The notes: a model not told the origin generated them from the letters alone. A stretch of 31,492 nucleotides of DNA from Condylostoma magnum (GCA_920105805.1 CAKKTI010000027.1:1-31492); one strand, 5' to 3'. Shown: positions 10,401 through 22,750, numbered from the stretch's first letter. Translations and numbers: made by a program.

Positions 10401-13370
10401 TCCTTCAGGCTTTTTAGAAATTAGAAGATTAACGTTTAAGCCTCCTTCGTGTATTATCTACTACCCTAAAATCTCTGCCATCCTTTTAGCACATGTAAGG
10501 GCTGTTGATTTTTAACGGCCGTAGTCTACCACTGGTTTCTTTATTACTCTACTTTCTGCTAGATAGTCAATTAACTCCGATACAGTGAGTCCTTCTCCTT
10601 ACTACTCAAGCACATTGTACCATTAATTGCCTACTTATCCCACAGCTTTGTAACATTCGGTTAAATTGTCCCCGTGTAAGAAATACTAAAACACTTCTTC
10701 TTGAAAAATCTTAATCAGCTTAAGCTCTCCTCTACGTTTAAGTTCGAATCCTTTTAACTCTGTTATTTGGTTCTAAAAGTTGAACACAGCATATCTCTTC
10801 TTAAGCATTTTATTCTCCTCTGTACTTGCAGGCAGAAACATTGCTTTATAAGGCCCGTCTATTTCAAAAAACACTGACATCTCGTTGTGTATTGAATACC
10901 CTTACTCCGTTAAGTCTTAGTACTGATCATTCTTGTACTTATCATACACTAATAAATTTAGCATAGTGCAAGGATACTATAGGAAAACAGGCTTAGAGGC
11001 TTCTAATTTAAAGTTCTCTGGAAATGTTTCGGGAAGTAAGCATCAAATACCATCAGTATCTAGTTCTAAAGGTCTTCCAATTCTTTCCACTAATTTACGC
11101 GAGTCTGTAATAATATTTGCCCCTGTATGAGTAACCATCCCTGCCATTTCCATAGAGTACCACCTTGCTCCTTTTCTCATAACATAACCGTAAAATGAGT
11201 TGAGTATAATTTTATGAGCTAGTTGTAATGATTCGTATAAAGACATTCTGTCCTCGGCTTCTTTAGCTTCTATTAAATTACTTGCTGATCTTAAGTTATT
11301 AAATTCAACCTTTACTAAGTTCTTAAACTCATATCTTCTATCTCTAAAAGCTCTTACAGTATCTACATAAAACGAGTTTTCTCTCATGCAAACCACATCG
11401 CTTTTTAGCTCTAATTTTGTAGTTTTTGTAATATTATAAGCTCGTTTGCAGTATTCCTTTACTCTTTCCTTCACCTTAGCATAAAAATCCTCAGATTGAA
11501 TATTAATACCTTTATTTTCCCTCATTAATTACACTTTTACACCATCATACTCTCCCTTTTGCAATGGGAAAATCTCTCCTCGCCACTCCCAATTTAAATA
11601 CCTTTTACACCTATTCTCAGGCTTATTATAAAGACAGGATGCACAGTTACTTTCGTTAACAATTGCAGTTGGTTGAAGTCTATTAGATAAAATTATATTG
11701 GGATACATGGCAGCTACATCTAAGTGATATATAAGGGGCAGCATTTCACAATCTTACGGCTAGTCTCTTAAAAACAGCAGTTTTTACTGAATCTCCTATA
11801 TAACCTCTTATCTATTAGTACAAGTGTCAGGGTCTACTTCATTTTCTATTTATAAACAGAAATCAACAGCCTACGGCACCTAATCATGCAGTTCTTAGTA
11901 GGCTGATGGATCTAGTTTGAACTTAGAAGGAAAATCTCTCCTATAAACTCCTACTTCAAGACACTCTACATGTCCTCCTATATACGTCTCCGACTCAATC
12001 AAATTCCCCTTATAAAACTTTTCCCTCTGCTCCAATACCTTATTAGGAAATATTATATTCCTACTAAACGCTTAAGCCATTAACAACTACTCGCACAATG
12101 TCCCTGATCCTTTCCTTAAAACATCGTCAGGATTAAAGGGTATGATGGTACACAGTGCAAAAATGAAGTCATGTATCATCTTTTTGTACAGGTAATAAGT
12201 AGCAACGGCATCTGACACGGAGTACTCAGCAAGCAGTTAAGGGTTGCTTTAAGCCAAAGGCATCATGTCTTCGGGGTCCAATTCCATTGGGTCATATCCT
12301 AATTTTGCCTTTGCTACCTTTTTGAGGCCATGGGAGCCTTAAGGAAGATAAGCATCACGTTTTACCCAGTACAGGCAGTCCATATGGACTGCCATTCTTC
12401 CTTTGTACTCACCGTTATCACTGGTTATTCCAATATGATGCAGCATGTTTAACCCGTGGTGAAGAGCCCTCGATTCTACAAATGGCCAATCAAAGTAATC
12501 CCCGTTGAAAGTGACATATACATGAGGGCAAGTTTAACGAATGTGGTTAAAGAATCTAAGTAGTAAGTTATGCTCATTATCCTCATTGTATATTGTAAAT
12601 TCCCCTAAATACTCGTCTTTTGGAGTATATTCAAAGTTTTCTATGTTTTTAGAGACTATTTAACGATTTGTTATTAAGTATCCCTGGCCGTCTATCATGT
12701 AGGAAATCATCATTATGTAGTCTCTGCTGGAGTCTGGGAATTTAAAGGGTGGCTTTGAGGTTTCTATATCATATGCTAAGATTCGTAGGCCTGGGTTAGT
12801 CAGTTTTTAAGGAAGAGGTTCTAGTATTCCTGAGCCTTCCTGGAATTTTACGTTGTACCACATTCCGCATCTTATGTTTAAGTCAATTGAAACTCTAGTG
12901 TAATAAATAACATCATACTCCCGTAGCTCTAATAACCCTTAAATTTCATCAGGCTTAGCACGGATTTTCCCTCTAATTTGAATTAAATCACGAACATTAT
13001 TAAAACTGCATTTAATTGCGTCTATCATTAGCCCTGATAAGTAGTTTGGTTGATCTAGGTCTAATTTTGAGATTAGTTCTATTTTTACCATTATTCCTTA
13101 GTACAGTTTTTGCAAGATGGCCATTACCTCATTTGTCATTTAAGAATCTGTTAGTATGTAGAAATATGGGTGGTATTTAAGATAGGTTTTGAAGGTTTCA
13201 CCGTTTTCTGCTAGGAAGTACATCAGAATGCTTGCGTAGTTCATTCGATCCTGTTTAACTGTATATGGCTTCATGTTAAATAAATAGCCTACTTTTATAT
13301 CAGATGTATCGTAAAGCTCTACTCCTAGTTGTATCTCGACATTCTCACTATTTAAGTCATAATCTTCCAT
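7440..13370 (-). CDS. POLE: DNA polymerase epsilon catalytic subunit
   Basis: Leading-strand replicative polymerase of the nucleus. Start ATG 13368-13370; TAA then TGA end it at 7440-7445; about 1976 residues against ~2220-2290 in yeast and human. The N-terminus (FNMKPYTV, then YHPYFYI) is typical. The exonuclease has Exo I DIET at residues 201-204, Exo [11 protein letters not shown] and Exo [15 protein letters not shown]. Polymerase motif A is [17 protein letters not shown] (551 on), motif B is [18 protein letters not shown], and motif C is ELDTDGIWC with Asp 771 and 773. A Pol-epsilon-specific [13 protein letters not shown] segment follows motif A. The C-terminal half keeps [20 protein letters not shown] and PDLGG, and it ends in a cysteine-rich zinc module from about residue 1857 ([14 protein letters not shown]). 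TAA/TAG sit at Q throughout and TGA at W, including a tandem TGA TGA at 8871-8876. I found no intron. It diverges from the WD40 gene. Confidence 0.95.
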
Positions 13371-13463
13371 TTCCCGCTTATTTTATAAAATGTGTTAAAT
13401 AATGTATAAAAGACTATTTGATTTAGTTAAAGATTTTTCCTGTAGTTTAGTATATTAAACAAA
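13371..13463. promoter_or_regulatory. 93-bp divergent promoter region between POLE and the WD40 gene
   Basis: The two start codons point away from each other with 93 bp between them, so both promoters and 5' leaders must fit here or overlap the genes. The stretch is AT-rich with TATA-like words (TATAAAAG near 13405, TATATTAA near 13450). Calling these promoter elements is inference from position. Confidence 0.5.
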
Positions 13464-14447
13464 ATGATAAAATAAGACAACTGTAAACTTTTATAGGTGA
13501 TTTAAAATATTTCTTTGTTAGCTAAGTAATGCAGCCTATTATAAAGTAGAAATATTGAAAGGATAAAGTAGCCTAAGAGAGTTATTTAACTTAATCGTCA
13601 CTTTGATGGAATAAACTCAATACAAATATCAAATGACAACAAGTTTATTATTTCTGGAGACAAAGCTGGAATAATTTTATACTGAGATTTAAGCAATTCC
13701 TAAAATGATAGAACATGAGAACAAGATGCTGGAAGTATTGAGTAACTAGTTTTACTTAGAGATAATTAAAGTTTTATATACAGTACAGGATAAGAATATC
13801 TTTATAAAGTAGATATTGCCACTAATCAAATAGTATGATCATGACCTTTACAGAACCAAATAAACAAATTTAAGCTTTCTTCTAGTGAAAATTTTATTGT
13901 ATATTATAACTAACGAAATGAAGTAATCTAATACAATTTATAGAGCAACAGTTAACTTATAATAGGAAGCCACAAACGACCCATCACCAATATTTGTATT
14001 TCTAATAATGACCAATTTACCATTTCTGCATGCTCAGAATAAATAATATATTGGGACCTTAATGACTCTAATCTTTCTTGAACCATTTCTTATCAAAAAA
14101 AGCCAATAATACAGGTTTTTAATTGCAATAGATTTCTTCTAATAGGAAATTAATAAAAATAAGTATTGGTTTATGATATAGCTAATAAGTAATTGCAAAA
14201 ATTAGCTTAAACAAATGCTTAAATAGTATCTATTGAAATAGCATACAATGATTAATTTTTTATCGTAGGAACTTTGTCACATTAAATATACCTGTGTTGA
14301 TTTGATAAAGGTAAGGAGTTATAACGAATATCTAGATTTCTCTTGCAGCCACATTGTCTAAAATTAGCTTATAATAACGAGTTTATAGTTACCAGAGAAG
14401 GCCATTTTATACGTGGTCCACGAATTTTAACTTTAATACAATTTTAG
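13464..14447 (+). CDS. WD40-repeat protein
   Basis: Start ATG 13464-13466; the most likely stop is TAG 14445-14447, giving 327 residues. WD40 blades are visible after residue ~55: SIQISNDNKFIISGDKAGI then ILYWDL, later NICISNNDQFTISACSEQ then IIYWDL, and VSIEIAYNDQFFIVGTLSHQ then IYLCWFD. These follow the family pattern of a strand, a 'D-x-x-F/Y-(I/L)-x-(S/T)-(G/A)' turn and a closing W-D dipeptide. The conserved W is encoded by TGA in some blades (13683) and by TGG in others. It is probably a beta-propeller interaction protein; the partner is unknown. The frame holds no TGA until 14577, deep in the convergent methyltransferase gene, so TAG probably ends it here. Confidence 0.75.
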
Positions 14448-14519
14448 TACCTATTAATAATTAGCAAAATGTATATTACCTTATTACTTAACAAAAACTC
14501 TAGAAAGCTAAATTAATAC

Positions 14520-15473
14520 CTAAGCATCTCTAGTCTTGTAAGCTACTAAATAAGATCCATGGAATCTCACCGGTTTTGAGAAAAGCCAATAATCAACTAT
14601 CTCATCTCCTAGTTCAGCATAAGTAAGAGGATACTTAGCCACAAACTCTTCCTTACTAAGTCCTAAATCTGTGTAAAGCCTAGTGGAATTATGAATGGCT
14701 CCATGCATTCTAGTATTCCACACATCCTACCCATGTGTGGTTAGTATGTAATCTTTCATCCTCAGAAAGCGCTCAGATCTATCATAAATGTACGTAGCCC
14801 AATCTCTGCTGAAATTTTCCCATGACCTAACCTCAAATCCACATTCCTCCAATACAGAAGTATACTCTTATTGGTCAATATTGTGTAGACCTAGGTGCTC
14901 CATAGCAGCAGTATCGTCTTCTTGTAATATACTCTTATCATGCACTGTGAAATCCTCTATGTAAAGCATTCCTCCATTTTTCAAAGCCTTATTACATAAT
15001 GTAAATAATGCCTTTTTATCCCTTATATGGAGAAAAGCTTGAATAGAAATAACAGCATCAAATTTTCCTACGTATTGGTTGGCTTCTAGATCAAGTGACG
15101 TCATATCACCTTGGATGGCTGTTATCTTGTTTTGAAGCCCGCATAAGGCATTTAACTGGTTTGCTATGTTTGTAAAGTGCTGTAAATAGTCGACTGAGAC
15201 TACATTAAAGTTAAAGTCCTTAGCAATTGCCCTTGAGGTAATCCCGGTACCACTGCCAGCATCCATTACCCATACATCATCTTAGTTTCTTAAAAATTCA
15301 AGCTTTGATTTCAGATATGAATCTCCACAGTAGTGCATAGTATCAAAAGCACTGAAATCTGAAGGCTCATAAACGTCTTTATTCTAAGATGTAGCCAACT
15401 CAATCTCCTTTTGTAGGAATCTGTTATAGGGATCATCATAAAGGTCATAAGAAGTATATTGATCTTCGGCCAT
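14520..15473 (-). CDS. SAM-dependent methyltransferase (class I fold)
   Basis: Start ATG 15471-15473, proposed stop TAG 14520-14522, 317 residues. The Rossmann-fold motifs are in order: motif I VMDAGSGTGI at residues 69-78, the acidic end of strand 2 in VVSVDYL, motif II IQGDMTSLDL, the post-motif FDAVISIQAFLHI, and a GGMLYIEDF strand. The C-terminal half has VRSWENFSRDWATYIYDR and a region ending WLFSKPVRFHGSYLVAYKT, which closes the fold. The layout resembles small-molecule N- or O-methyltransferases of the glycine/sarcosine or phosphoethanolamine type, but I cannot choose a substrate. It lies 88-109 bp downstream of the importin gene on the same strand and converges on the WD40 gene, leaving 72 bp between the two proposed stops. 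The first in-frame TGA is at 14277, inside the WD40 gene, so TAG or TAA must be the stop. Confidence 0.8.
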
Positions 15474-15582
15474 TTTATTATTTCTCCAATATTTTTTGTA
15501 ACTTTGCTGAAAAAAATTGGATATTATAATCTATTTAAACTTATATACTATATTTAAGATATCAAATAATCATTAATTACTT

Positions 15583-18500
15583 CTAAAAAGATGCAAGCAT
15601 TTGTCTGGTCGAGTCATCTACTATTTTTGGCCCTTGAGATTTTAAGTCCACAAGTAATTTAGCAAAATTAGGATTTCCCTGCAAAACTTGTGAATTCTCT
15701 ACTATAAGCTTGTGGATATTCCTGGCTTCCTCCTCATCGTTTTTCAAAGGTAGATAATTTAGCACATCTCCTATCAAGTCCTGACGGTGAGTAATAGCTA
15801 ATCTAGCCCAAGCTCCGATTGCGTTTTCAGTTGCCATTACGTTGTCCTCTTCAAAGGCTGTGGGATCTCTTACAATTTCTTATATTTTAGTGTAACATTG
15901 GTCAATATAAGGAGAAATAGCATCAGATGTGGAATATTAGCAGCAGATTCCTACACCGTATATACCAGTCTGCCTTATATCAGCGTTAGGGTTTTGAGAG
16001 AATCTCAGCATATGCTCAAGTAGAGGCAATTATCCATTCTAGCTCATTAAATCTTGAGTGTACTGCACATAATCAGCAAACATGCATATAGCTGCTAAGC
16101 ACTCTCCTTCAGTGGGGTTTTACTTTGCCAATAACTCAGAGTAAGATTATGTGAAATATTACGAGAATATAGGTTAATACTGGGAATTAAAGCTTTACAG
16201 CATTTTAGAAACTAGCTCAACGTTAGTCCTCAATATATAATCATCTACTTTATCCTCAGCTTATAAAGTTTCAAGTTCCTCAGTGTAGATTTCATTATTT
16301 TAGTACTTTGCCAAATCTTAATGCCTTTCAGCTTTTCTCTTAAACACCTCTGATACAACATTAGCTAAGGTCTACGATAATTCAGTGGCCCCTGCTAGAG
16401 TAATAAAACTCACTTGTCCTACTTCCTCAAACATAGTTTAAATTCCTCTAAGTAGTCTCTTAGTATCCTTTGGCGGGAACTTTTCTTATTATGCTAGCGC
16501 AGATCTGAAGAAAGGTAAGTTATACAGCAATAAAGCTTGCTTTTCCTGCTGAGTTTCCATAGTTGAGACAGAGTTAGCTACAGTCAATACACTGTATTTC
16601 CTTATATCAGTGTTAAACATGTAGGTGAATAGCTCGGACATTACATGTACAGTTTATTGTGTATATTTTCCAAATGCAGTTGCCATACAGTTGACTAGAT
16701 CGTATATAATCTTACAAGCTTATATCTTGTTTTGAAGAGCGGTGGTGTGTATGGCTAGAGACTTAGTACCATGGCCTCCTAGGTCAAGTGTGATTGAATT
16801 CATGCATTAAGGTAGCATAGCAGCCTGCTCTGTATCCAACAACGAGATATCTATTTATTATTAAGCTTGTTGGAGTAATTCAGGTAATAGATTATCAACA
16901 TAAGGAGTAAATTAGTCCTTTAAAAGGGAAGCAAAGCTTCCTAAAACTTCTTAGATAACCGATTAGGCAGGGTCTTCAGCAGGTAGTTGGGATTTCAGGG
17001 ATATCAAACCATTCATCAATACTTAACCGTCTTCTAAGTACTGTTCTCTTAGATCCGAGACAGAGTCTATTAGGTATCCTATACATCTGATAGTGGATGC
17101 CCTCACTTCTTGCTGGGAGGGTGTAGTTACGGTCATTTACATTAAATTCTTCAAAGCACTCATAAATGTTGAGTAGTACTTAGCAAATTCTCCTTACATT
17201 GCGTTAGAAATCATTGAAATTGCACTTAAAGTTTCCTTGACTAAGTCAAATTATTAGGAGTCAATACCTTGTTGTAAAAGAGTTGCTAGTTAGCCTAATA
17301 GCTAATCAGCGTATTGTCCTAATGGTTCGTTAATATCAATATCATCATCTGATATTAGCCCTTTAGCATAATTAATTATACTACTGACTGCTTGTATTTT
17401 AACCTTTTTCAGATTATCTGCTTGTAAGTTGTGAATCATGGCTTAGAGTAAGTCATTGTGATACTTTTACTGAGGAATAGGCTCAAACTCAGTACATAGA
17501 AGCCCTAAGGTAGTAACAGCCGCAAATTTCAGTCTAGGATTTTCATTATAAGCAAAAGGTGCTATCATTTACAATATTTCTGTAAGATTCTCCTTAAATC
17601 TCTTATGACATCCCTCTGCAATTATTCCCAGTGTCAAAATTCCAGTATTTTAAGAAGTCCACCTAGAATCCTTTAGTAAAGTTGGTATAATTTCCAATAG
17701 GCAGGGTAAAACTACATCTCCTCCCAAGTTAGTAGCAAGTTTATTAAGCAAATCTCTTCCAAGTGAATATGGATCATTTTAAGTAACTTCTTGCTCTTCA
17801 TTCTCATTCCATTCTTGCAAATCGTCAGGATAGTCTACCTCATTCGTGAGCTCAAGTCCCATTTGCAATAGAGTGTTTACTACATTTACATCTTATTTGA
17901 TTATACCAGGGGCTCTGATGAGAATAGTAGTAGCGAGCTCCACTGAACTTGCTCTTATATCCTCCTCGCACTCCTTATTCAATGCTATTTATGACAGCAT
18001 GGATATAGTCATAGGCATGTTGTTCATCCAGAACCTAGGAGCCATTTCAGTCAATTCAGCAAGAGCAGTCAAAGCTTGTCCTAAATTAGAGTCACTGGCT
18101 GACTGATTGATCACTTACACAAATCCAGTAGCCATTTATTAGTACGAAAGTATCAAATCCTCACTTTCTAGCGCAGTTATAAGCATAGCTAAGGTCTATA
18201 CAGCCTCTACTCTTAGTTGAGGCATTTCTAAATAAGGAGTAACCATCTGTAAAGCATCGTTTATATTGGTTTTTAATGTACTCATAAGTTAGTCGTAGTC
18301 TGTCGCTAGTTGGAGAATGTTCATTATGAAGGTTTTGTATGATATTTCTGAGCTTTGCCCCCACTCACCCACCTTTACAAACAGGTCCTAGATCCACCCG
18401 TCCAGCTCGGCTGTGTGGACAATCACATTGGCCAGGGTTTTCATCATTCCTGGAGTCATCTAAATCTATACGGAGGATAGGAGCACTTATTTGCCTTAGC

Positions 18501-18732
18501 TTCGTACACTTTCGTCTAGGCTGGAGTAAAGTCCAGTATCTAAGAACTTCTTCTTTATTATTATTAGAGAAAGTTAGGATAAGTCGGATTATTGATTGCA
18601 GAATCCAAGTAATTAGGAAAACACTCCTGCTGGGTTGGTTTAGATTAGGTTTGTAAGGGTTTCCTCACTTGCTGCTCGAGCAGCATTGTCGGTTTAGAGA
18701 ATTAGGGATTAAAGTTGACTGAGATCGGCCAT
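15583..18732 (-). CDS. IPO5: Importin-5/karyopherin-beta3-like nuclear import receptor
   Basis: Start ATG 18730-18732; stop at TAG 15583-15585 (1049 residues) or at TGA 15562-15564 (seven residues more); IPO5 is about 1097. The N-terminus (MADLSQLQSLILQTDNAARA, then EETLTNLIQTNP) matches the importin-beta first HEAT repeat. HEAT-type helix pairs continue throughout, for example PYLEMPQLRVEAVQTLAMLI. The C-terminal end carries ENAIGAWARLAITHRQDL, LNYLPLKNDEEEARNIHKLI and a final helix before the stop, matching the IPO5 pattern of 'W-L-P-L-x-x-D-x-x-E-A'. Such receptors carry ribosomal proteins and histones through the nuclear pore under Ran-GTP control; that function is inferred from the family. 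Many conserved Q are TAA or TAG. A G-rich block lies just upstream of its start. Confidence 0.85.
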
Positions 18733-19267
18733 CGCGGGAAAAATTATTATATTGTTGTTAAAAATCATGGGGTTTTAAGTAGAAAAATATGGAAGTTGGG
18801 GATTGGGGATTGGAATTAGAGGGATAAGATTAGGGTGGGGAATTTAAAGTATTGAAGTGTTTTGGAAAGGGGAATGATTGGGGGTTAGGGATTGAAAGAT
18901 TTGAAGGTATGCATTGAGTTATTTTGTATATGAAGATTGTAAGAAGGATGTGGATTAGATTTAGGCTGTGTATTAATGATAGATTTAATCAAATTATCTG
19001 TGTTTGGTTGTTTATAGTTTGAATAATTTTTAGAAATTTTTATTACTGATAATTTTTTAGTATTTTTCTATACTGAAATAAATGTATAGTACTCTAGTTT
19101 TATATAAAGAAAATAAAGCTAATATATAAGTAAAATCTATTAAAAGCTTTGTGCATATTTCTCTCATTAATCTATTCATCATCTATAAATCCCTAGTAGC
19201 ACACTCAACATAGTTCCTAATGATTTATTGTATATTATTTTCACTTTTATATAAGAATATTAAACAA
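18733..19267. other. 535-bp divergent intergenic region with a G-run block
   Basis: This separates the starts of the importin gene (minus) and the coiled-coil gene (plus) and so should hold both promoters. The importin side (18790-18890) is unusually G-rich on the plus strand, against the AT-rich background; the other side is plain AT-rich with A and T tracts. No frame in it looks protein-like. Confidence 0.5.
18797..18890 (+). other. G-run cluster with G-quadruplex potential
   Basis: Seven or more runs of three to five G occur within about 95 bases: two GGGGATT units near 18798-18810, then GGG, GGG, GGGG and, near 18868-18885, GGGG, GGGGG and GGG. Four runs within about 40 bases meet the usual G4 pattern. 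The G-rich strand is the template strand for the importin gene that starts about 65 bp away. Confidence 0.5.
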
Positions 19268-21808
19268 ATGTCGTACCCAATAGTACGAAATACTAGTAAT
19301 GGTAATTTTCAAGTATCCAACGATCAAAAAGTAATCTAACAAAAGGCATCTCCTTCTAAATCAGCATCTAAACCTAGAAGACACTTTAAGTACAAAATAT
19401 AAAGACCTGTATCAGTTTCGAAATTAGCACCTTGTAGGTCCTAAGTTTTCAGGCCAAACACTAGTGATGGATTAATTAACAGAATAAGACCAGGCAATGT
19501 AGCCATGGAAAAAGAAGAGCTATACACGGACAATCTTACACTGAAAATAAAGTTCAATTAAACAATAGATGAAAATCAAAAATTAAAAACTAACATAAAC
19601 TTACTTGAAAAGGAGATCTAAGGCAGGGATGAAATAATTGAGCAAATGCGCAATAGAAAGTATAACTTTACCAAGCCTTATAATCTGAGGAGATAGAATC
19701 AGGTTCGTCTTGCTAATAAATTTAAAAGTATTATAAAGGAGTAGAAGGAAGAACTTAAATAATGTTACTAGCAAATTGAAAAAATGAAATCTTATAGCAA
19801 AATCACCAAGCATAATGAAATCTTATTGGAGGTTTAAACTTACTAGGATGAATGTATGAGACTTAAGCAGAGACTAGTGGATTACATGAGAAGCTAGTAG
19901 CAGTAGACTAATAGTAGTAAATTGGATGAAAGGTTGCAGAGTTAATCTAATTATATTAGCAAATTGAAATAAGAAACTGAGGTTTTAAAGCAAGAGTTGT
20001 AAGTAGCAAGAGATGAGATTCAAAGATGAAGAGAAAGAAAAGCTCCAGTAAAGAATAAAAGGAATTTTAAGGATTAAGAAATCAATAAACTCAAGTTACA
20101 GCTTAAAAGGGCATAAGAGGAAAGTTCTACTAAGATGAAAGATTTGGAAGCTGAAATTGAAAGACTGAATAAAGAACTATAAAAGAAATAAAAAGTTTTT
20201 AGTAAAGAAATTGCTTCAATACGATAGTATATAGATAATGAAGAAATGAATACATAACAATTCATTGATCGAATAAGCCCAAATAGCAACACAATAAATA
20301 TTGATAAACTTTTTTAGTATCTTAAAGACTAAAATGTATTCTAAGACATAGGCTTTCATATAAAATGCTTTAAAAAGGAATTAAAATTGAATAGCAATCA
20401 AATAAATAAGAAAAAGCTTTACAGTTTACTTGAGAGCTCAATGTATAAGAACCTAGAAAACTCTAAGGAATAAGTAATCAAATTCAAATAATCACCGTAA
20501 TTATAGAAATCAACACCTACAATAAACTTCGTGGATACAAAATTACACGAAATTTAAAAACTATTTCAGCATCTTGCATACAGACTCCAGCTTCATAGAA
20601 TAGCCAGAAATGATGCTTGCTAGCTATTCTTTGAGTATAAATAAGACTCAGATCTTATTTCATTATAGGATATAATGCGGTATATATAAACCTAGCCAAT
20701 GGAGTTTAAAGACAGTCAGTAAATAAATTAATTATCAGAGTTTATATACAATGAAGCAAAGAAAATTGATAGCAAGTCTACTTTAGTTACTGTTTTATCA
20801 GCTAAAAAGGTAATAGAGAAAAATATATACAACTGAGAATCATTATCAGTTGAAGACGAAAAAAACTATGATGATCAAATTTTTCAGCTTATTGATAATT
20901 ATGGGGAGAAAATAAAGGAAAAATGCTAATAAATTGATGTTGAAAATAGAGAAGTAGTTCCTTTAAATGATTTCAAGAGGATTTTATAAGGCTTGAATAT
21001 TTTACCAGAAAATAGTTTAATGAACTATATGCAACTTTTATTCTATTCTCATAGCTTTTAACTGGAAATTGTTCCATATATCAATTTCTTATTAGCATTT
21101 TAGGCCTAGGAGGAATAAGATTAATAAGAACAGTAAATAGCTGGTATGATAACCCAATACATAAAAATAATAGCTGATGAGATTAACTAATCTGATTAAA
21201 CTGTATACCAAATTTTCAAACCTGATGATAATTATATCAGCAGAGAAAGTTTTAAAAAAGGCCTAGAAACTCTTTATATCAATCTTTAATAAGAAGATAT
21301 TAACATCATTTTCGATACCTTAACAGATGAAAAAGGAATAGAATCAGATGAGTTGATCTAATTTCTATCATAATACGGCCTATCTGAAATAAAAAAATAA
21401 CAATAATAACCAGCTGAAATAAACACTGAAGATTTTATGCCAAAAACTTAAGGATAGCACTAATATGTATCTGTATTGGATGAAAATGAAAGCTAAATTA
21501 AGTAATTTGAAAGTTCTGACGAAATGCTACGAATTTCTAGTCCTGAAACTAAAGATAACAAATAATAATAAATAGATGAAATATAAGAAAGCTTGAACAG
21601 TAGTGAGGATTTGGATAGATATATAAATAATCTGTAAAAGAAAACTGATTCTAGTGATGATAATTCATTCAGTATAAAAAGTGAAATTTTAGGTGAATCA
21701 ATACCTAAATCGGAGTCAGATTATTAAGATGATTTTGACAATGATAGCTAATCTTAAAAGTACTCTGAAAGTGAATTTAATAGTTTTGATGAATCAAGTG
21801 ACATTTAG
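19268..21808 (+). CDS. Long coiled-coil protein with EF-hand-like region (possibly IQCE-related)
   Basis: Start ATG 19268-19270; stop TAG 21806-21808 (846 residues) or TGA 21818-21820. A basic head (~residues 1-80, with PSKSASKPRRHFKYK) leads to GNVAMEKEELYTDNLTLKIK and a long coiled coil to about residue 340, full of E, K, Q and L heptads. The start of the coil, 'KEELY-x-x-N-L-x-L-K' followed by LEKEIQGRDEIIEQM, recalls the IQCE family of ciliary proteins; I rate that as possible only. A helical middle follows. Around residues 650-710 two degenerate EF-hand-like units appear (FKPDDNYISRESFKKGL and FDTLTDEKGIESDELIQFL), probably weak for calcium. The last ~100 residues are acidic and Ser-rich (ESDYQDDFDNDS), a likely phosphorylated tail. 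A ciliary or basal-body role would be inference. Confidence 0.65.
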
Positions 21809-21886
21809 ATTTGTAATTGAAATTAGTCAACTAAACTCTCTTAATTGGCTTAATGTTGGATACATTTCCCAGTTGATTTCTTATTG

Positions 21887-22750
21887 TTAAATCATTTTCA
21901 ACAAAACTTCCAGTATTAAATAGTTTCCATTTTCTAAAACGATGTCATAAATACTGTTGAACTCATTTCTGTCGAACTAAGAGTTGTTGTAAAACCCTAT
22001 TTTCAGTTAACATTCTACTTTTTCCTAGGGAACAATTTAGCCATCTGTTGGAACGTCTCCTAGTACTATCACATTTTTCTTATAATCCATATCCTGCATG
22101 TGTTGTATTTTGTTAAAAGTATACACTCTTTTAGATGCAAATTATACAGCATTCTAATCCTCGTCATACTCAACGAAATTTGACAGATACTCTGATTCAA
22201 TGCCAAACTTTTTCAATGCAGTTTCAACAATATCTCCGGAACCTCCTGATACAATTAGTAGAGGAATTTATAAAGAATTGCATAATTGCAGAGCAGTATC
22301 TGTACCAAATCTTACTTCAAGAATAGACTCATTAACAACATTCTGCTTATAATTTACATCTAAGACTGACTTGTTAAACCTAGTACTCGTAATATAACTC
22401 ATCATTTTGTCATACCATTCATCCATTATGTCGCATTGTTACTGAAAAGTTAACTCAGGGTTTAATTCCAATTGGTGATAGTAGTCGTACCACTCAATAA
22501 GCTTATCTGCTCCCTATTATCCTAAGACTCCCTATGTAGAAATTACTTTGCCTAGTGACCCTACGGTTGTTGTCATAAAATCTCCATTAACTTAAAATAG
22601 GGAAATAGTTCCATCAAAGTCAGAAACAACTTGTAAATTTCCAGTTCCGTCGTTCTTTAATTTGTTTAGCTTTTCTGTCAAACGTTGGCTGTCAGGAATA
22701 GTAAGGGTTTCGGATTATTAGAGTTCTTTAATTATGTTCCTACTACTCAT
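21887..22750 (-). CDS. NT5C3: Cytosolic pyrimidine 5'-nucleotidase (UMPH-1/NT5C3 family)
   Basis: A HAD-superfamily phosphatase that removes phosphate from UMP/CMP-type nucleotides. Start ATG 22748-22750. The TAA at 21887-21889 gives 287 residues and stops where human NT5C3 stops, just after the last helix (VLLKMI); the first TGA is 60 bp further at 21827-21829. HAD motif I is SDFDGTIS with nucleophile Asp44 and Asp46. Motif II is IVSGGSGDIVE (Ser168). Motif III/IV is VIVLGDVPTDGQIV near 227-240, with the GD acidic pair. The family's cap segment is present as ELTFQQQCDIMDEWYDKMM, and YLSNFVEYDE and LKIGFYNN match the family in order. Family members have SAGIGD at motif II where this has SGGSGD. 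It converges on the coiled-coil gene at close range. Confidence 0.9.

Noticed and set aside
7440-13370. B-family polymerase of a Polinton or large DNA virus
   Set aside because: The motif set, the [13 protein letters not shown] insert, the PDLGG region and the C-terminal zinc module are those of nuclear Pol epsilon; there are no terminal repeats, integrase or capsid genes.
14305-14335. 25-nt intron (GTAAGGAG to TCTAG) in the WD40 gene
   Set aside because: The unspliced frame continues the beta-propeller pattern (LAYNNEFIVTREGHF); splicing would replace it with a less likely sequence.
18161-18656. Short standard-code frames on both strands near the importin N-terminus
   Set aside because: They are out of frame with the HEAT-repeat protein that covers the region.
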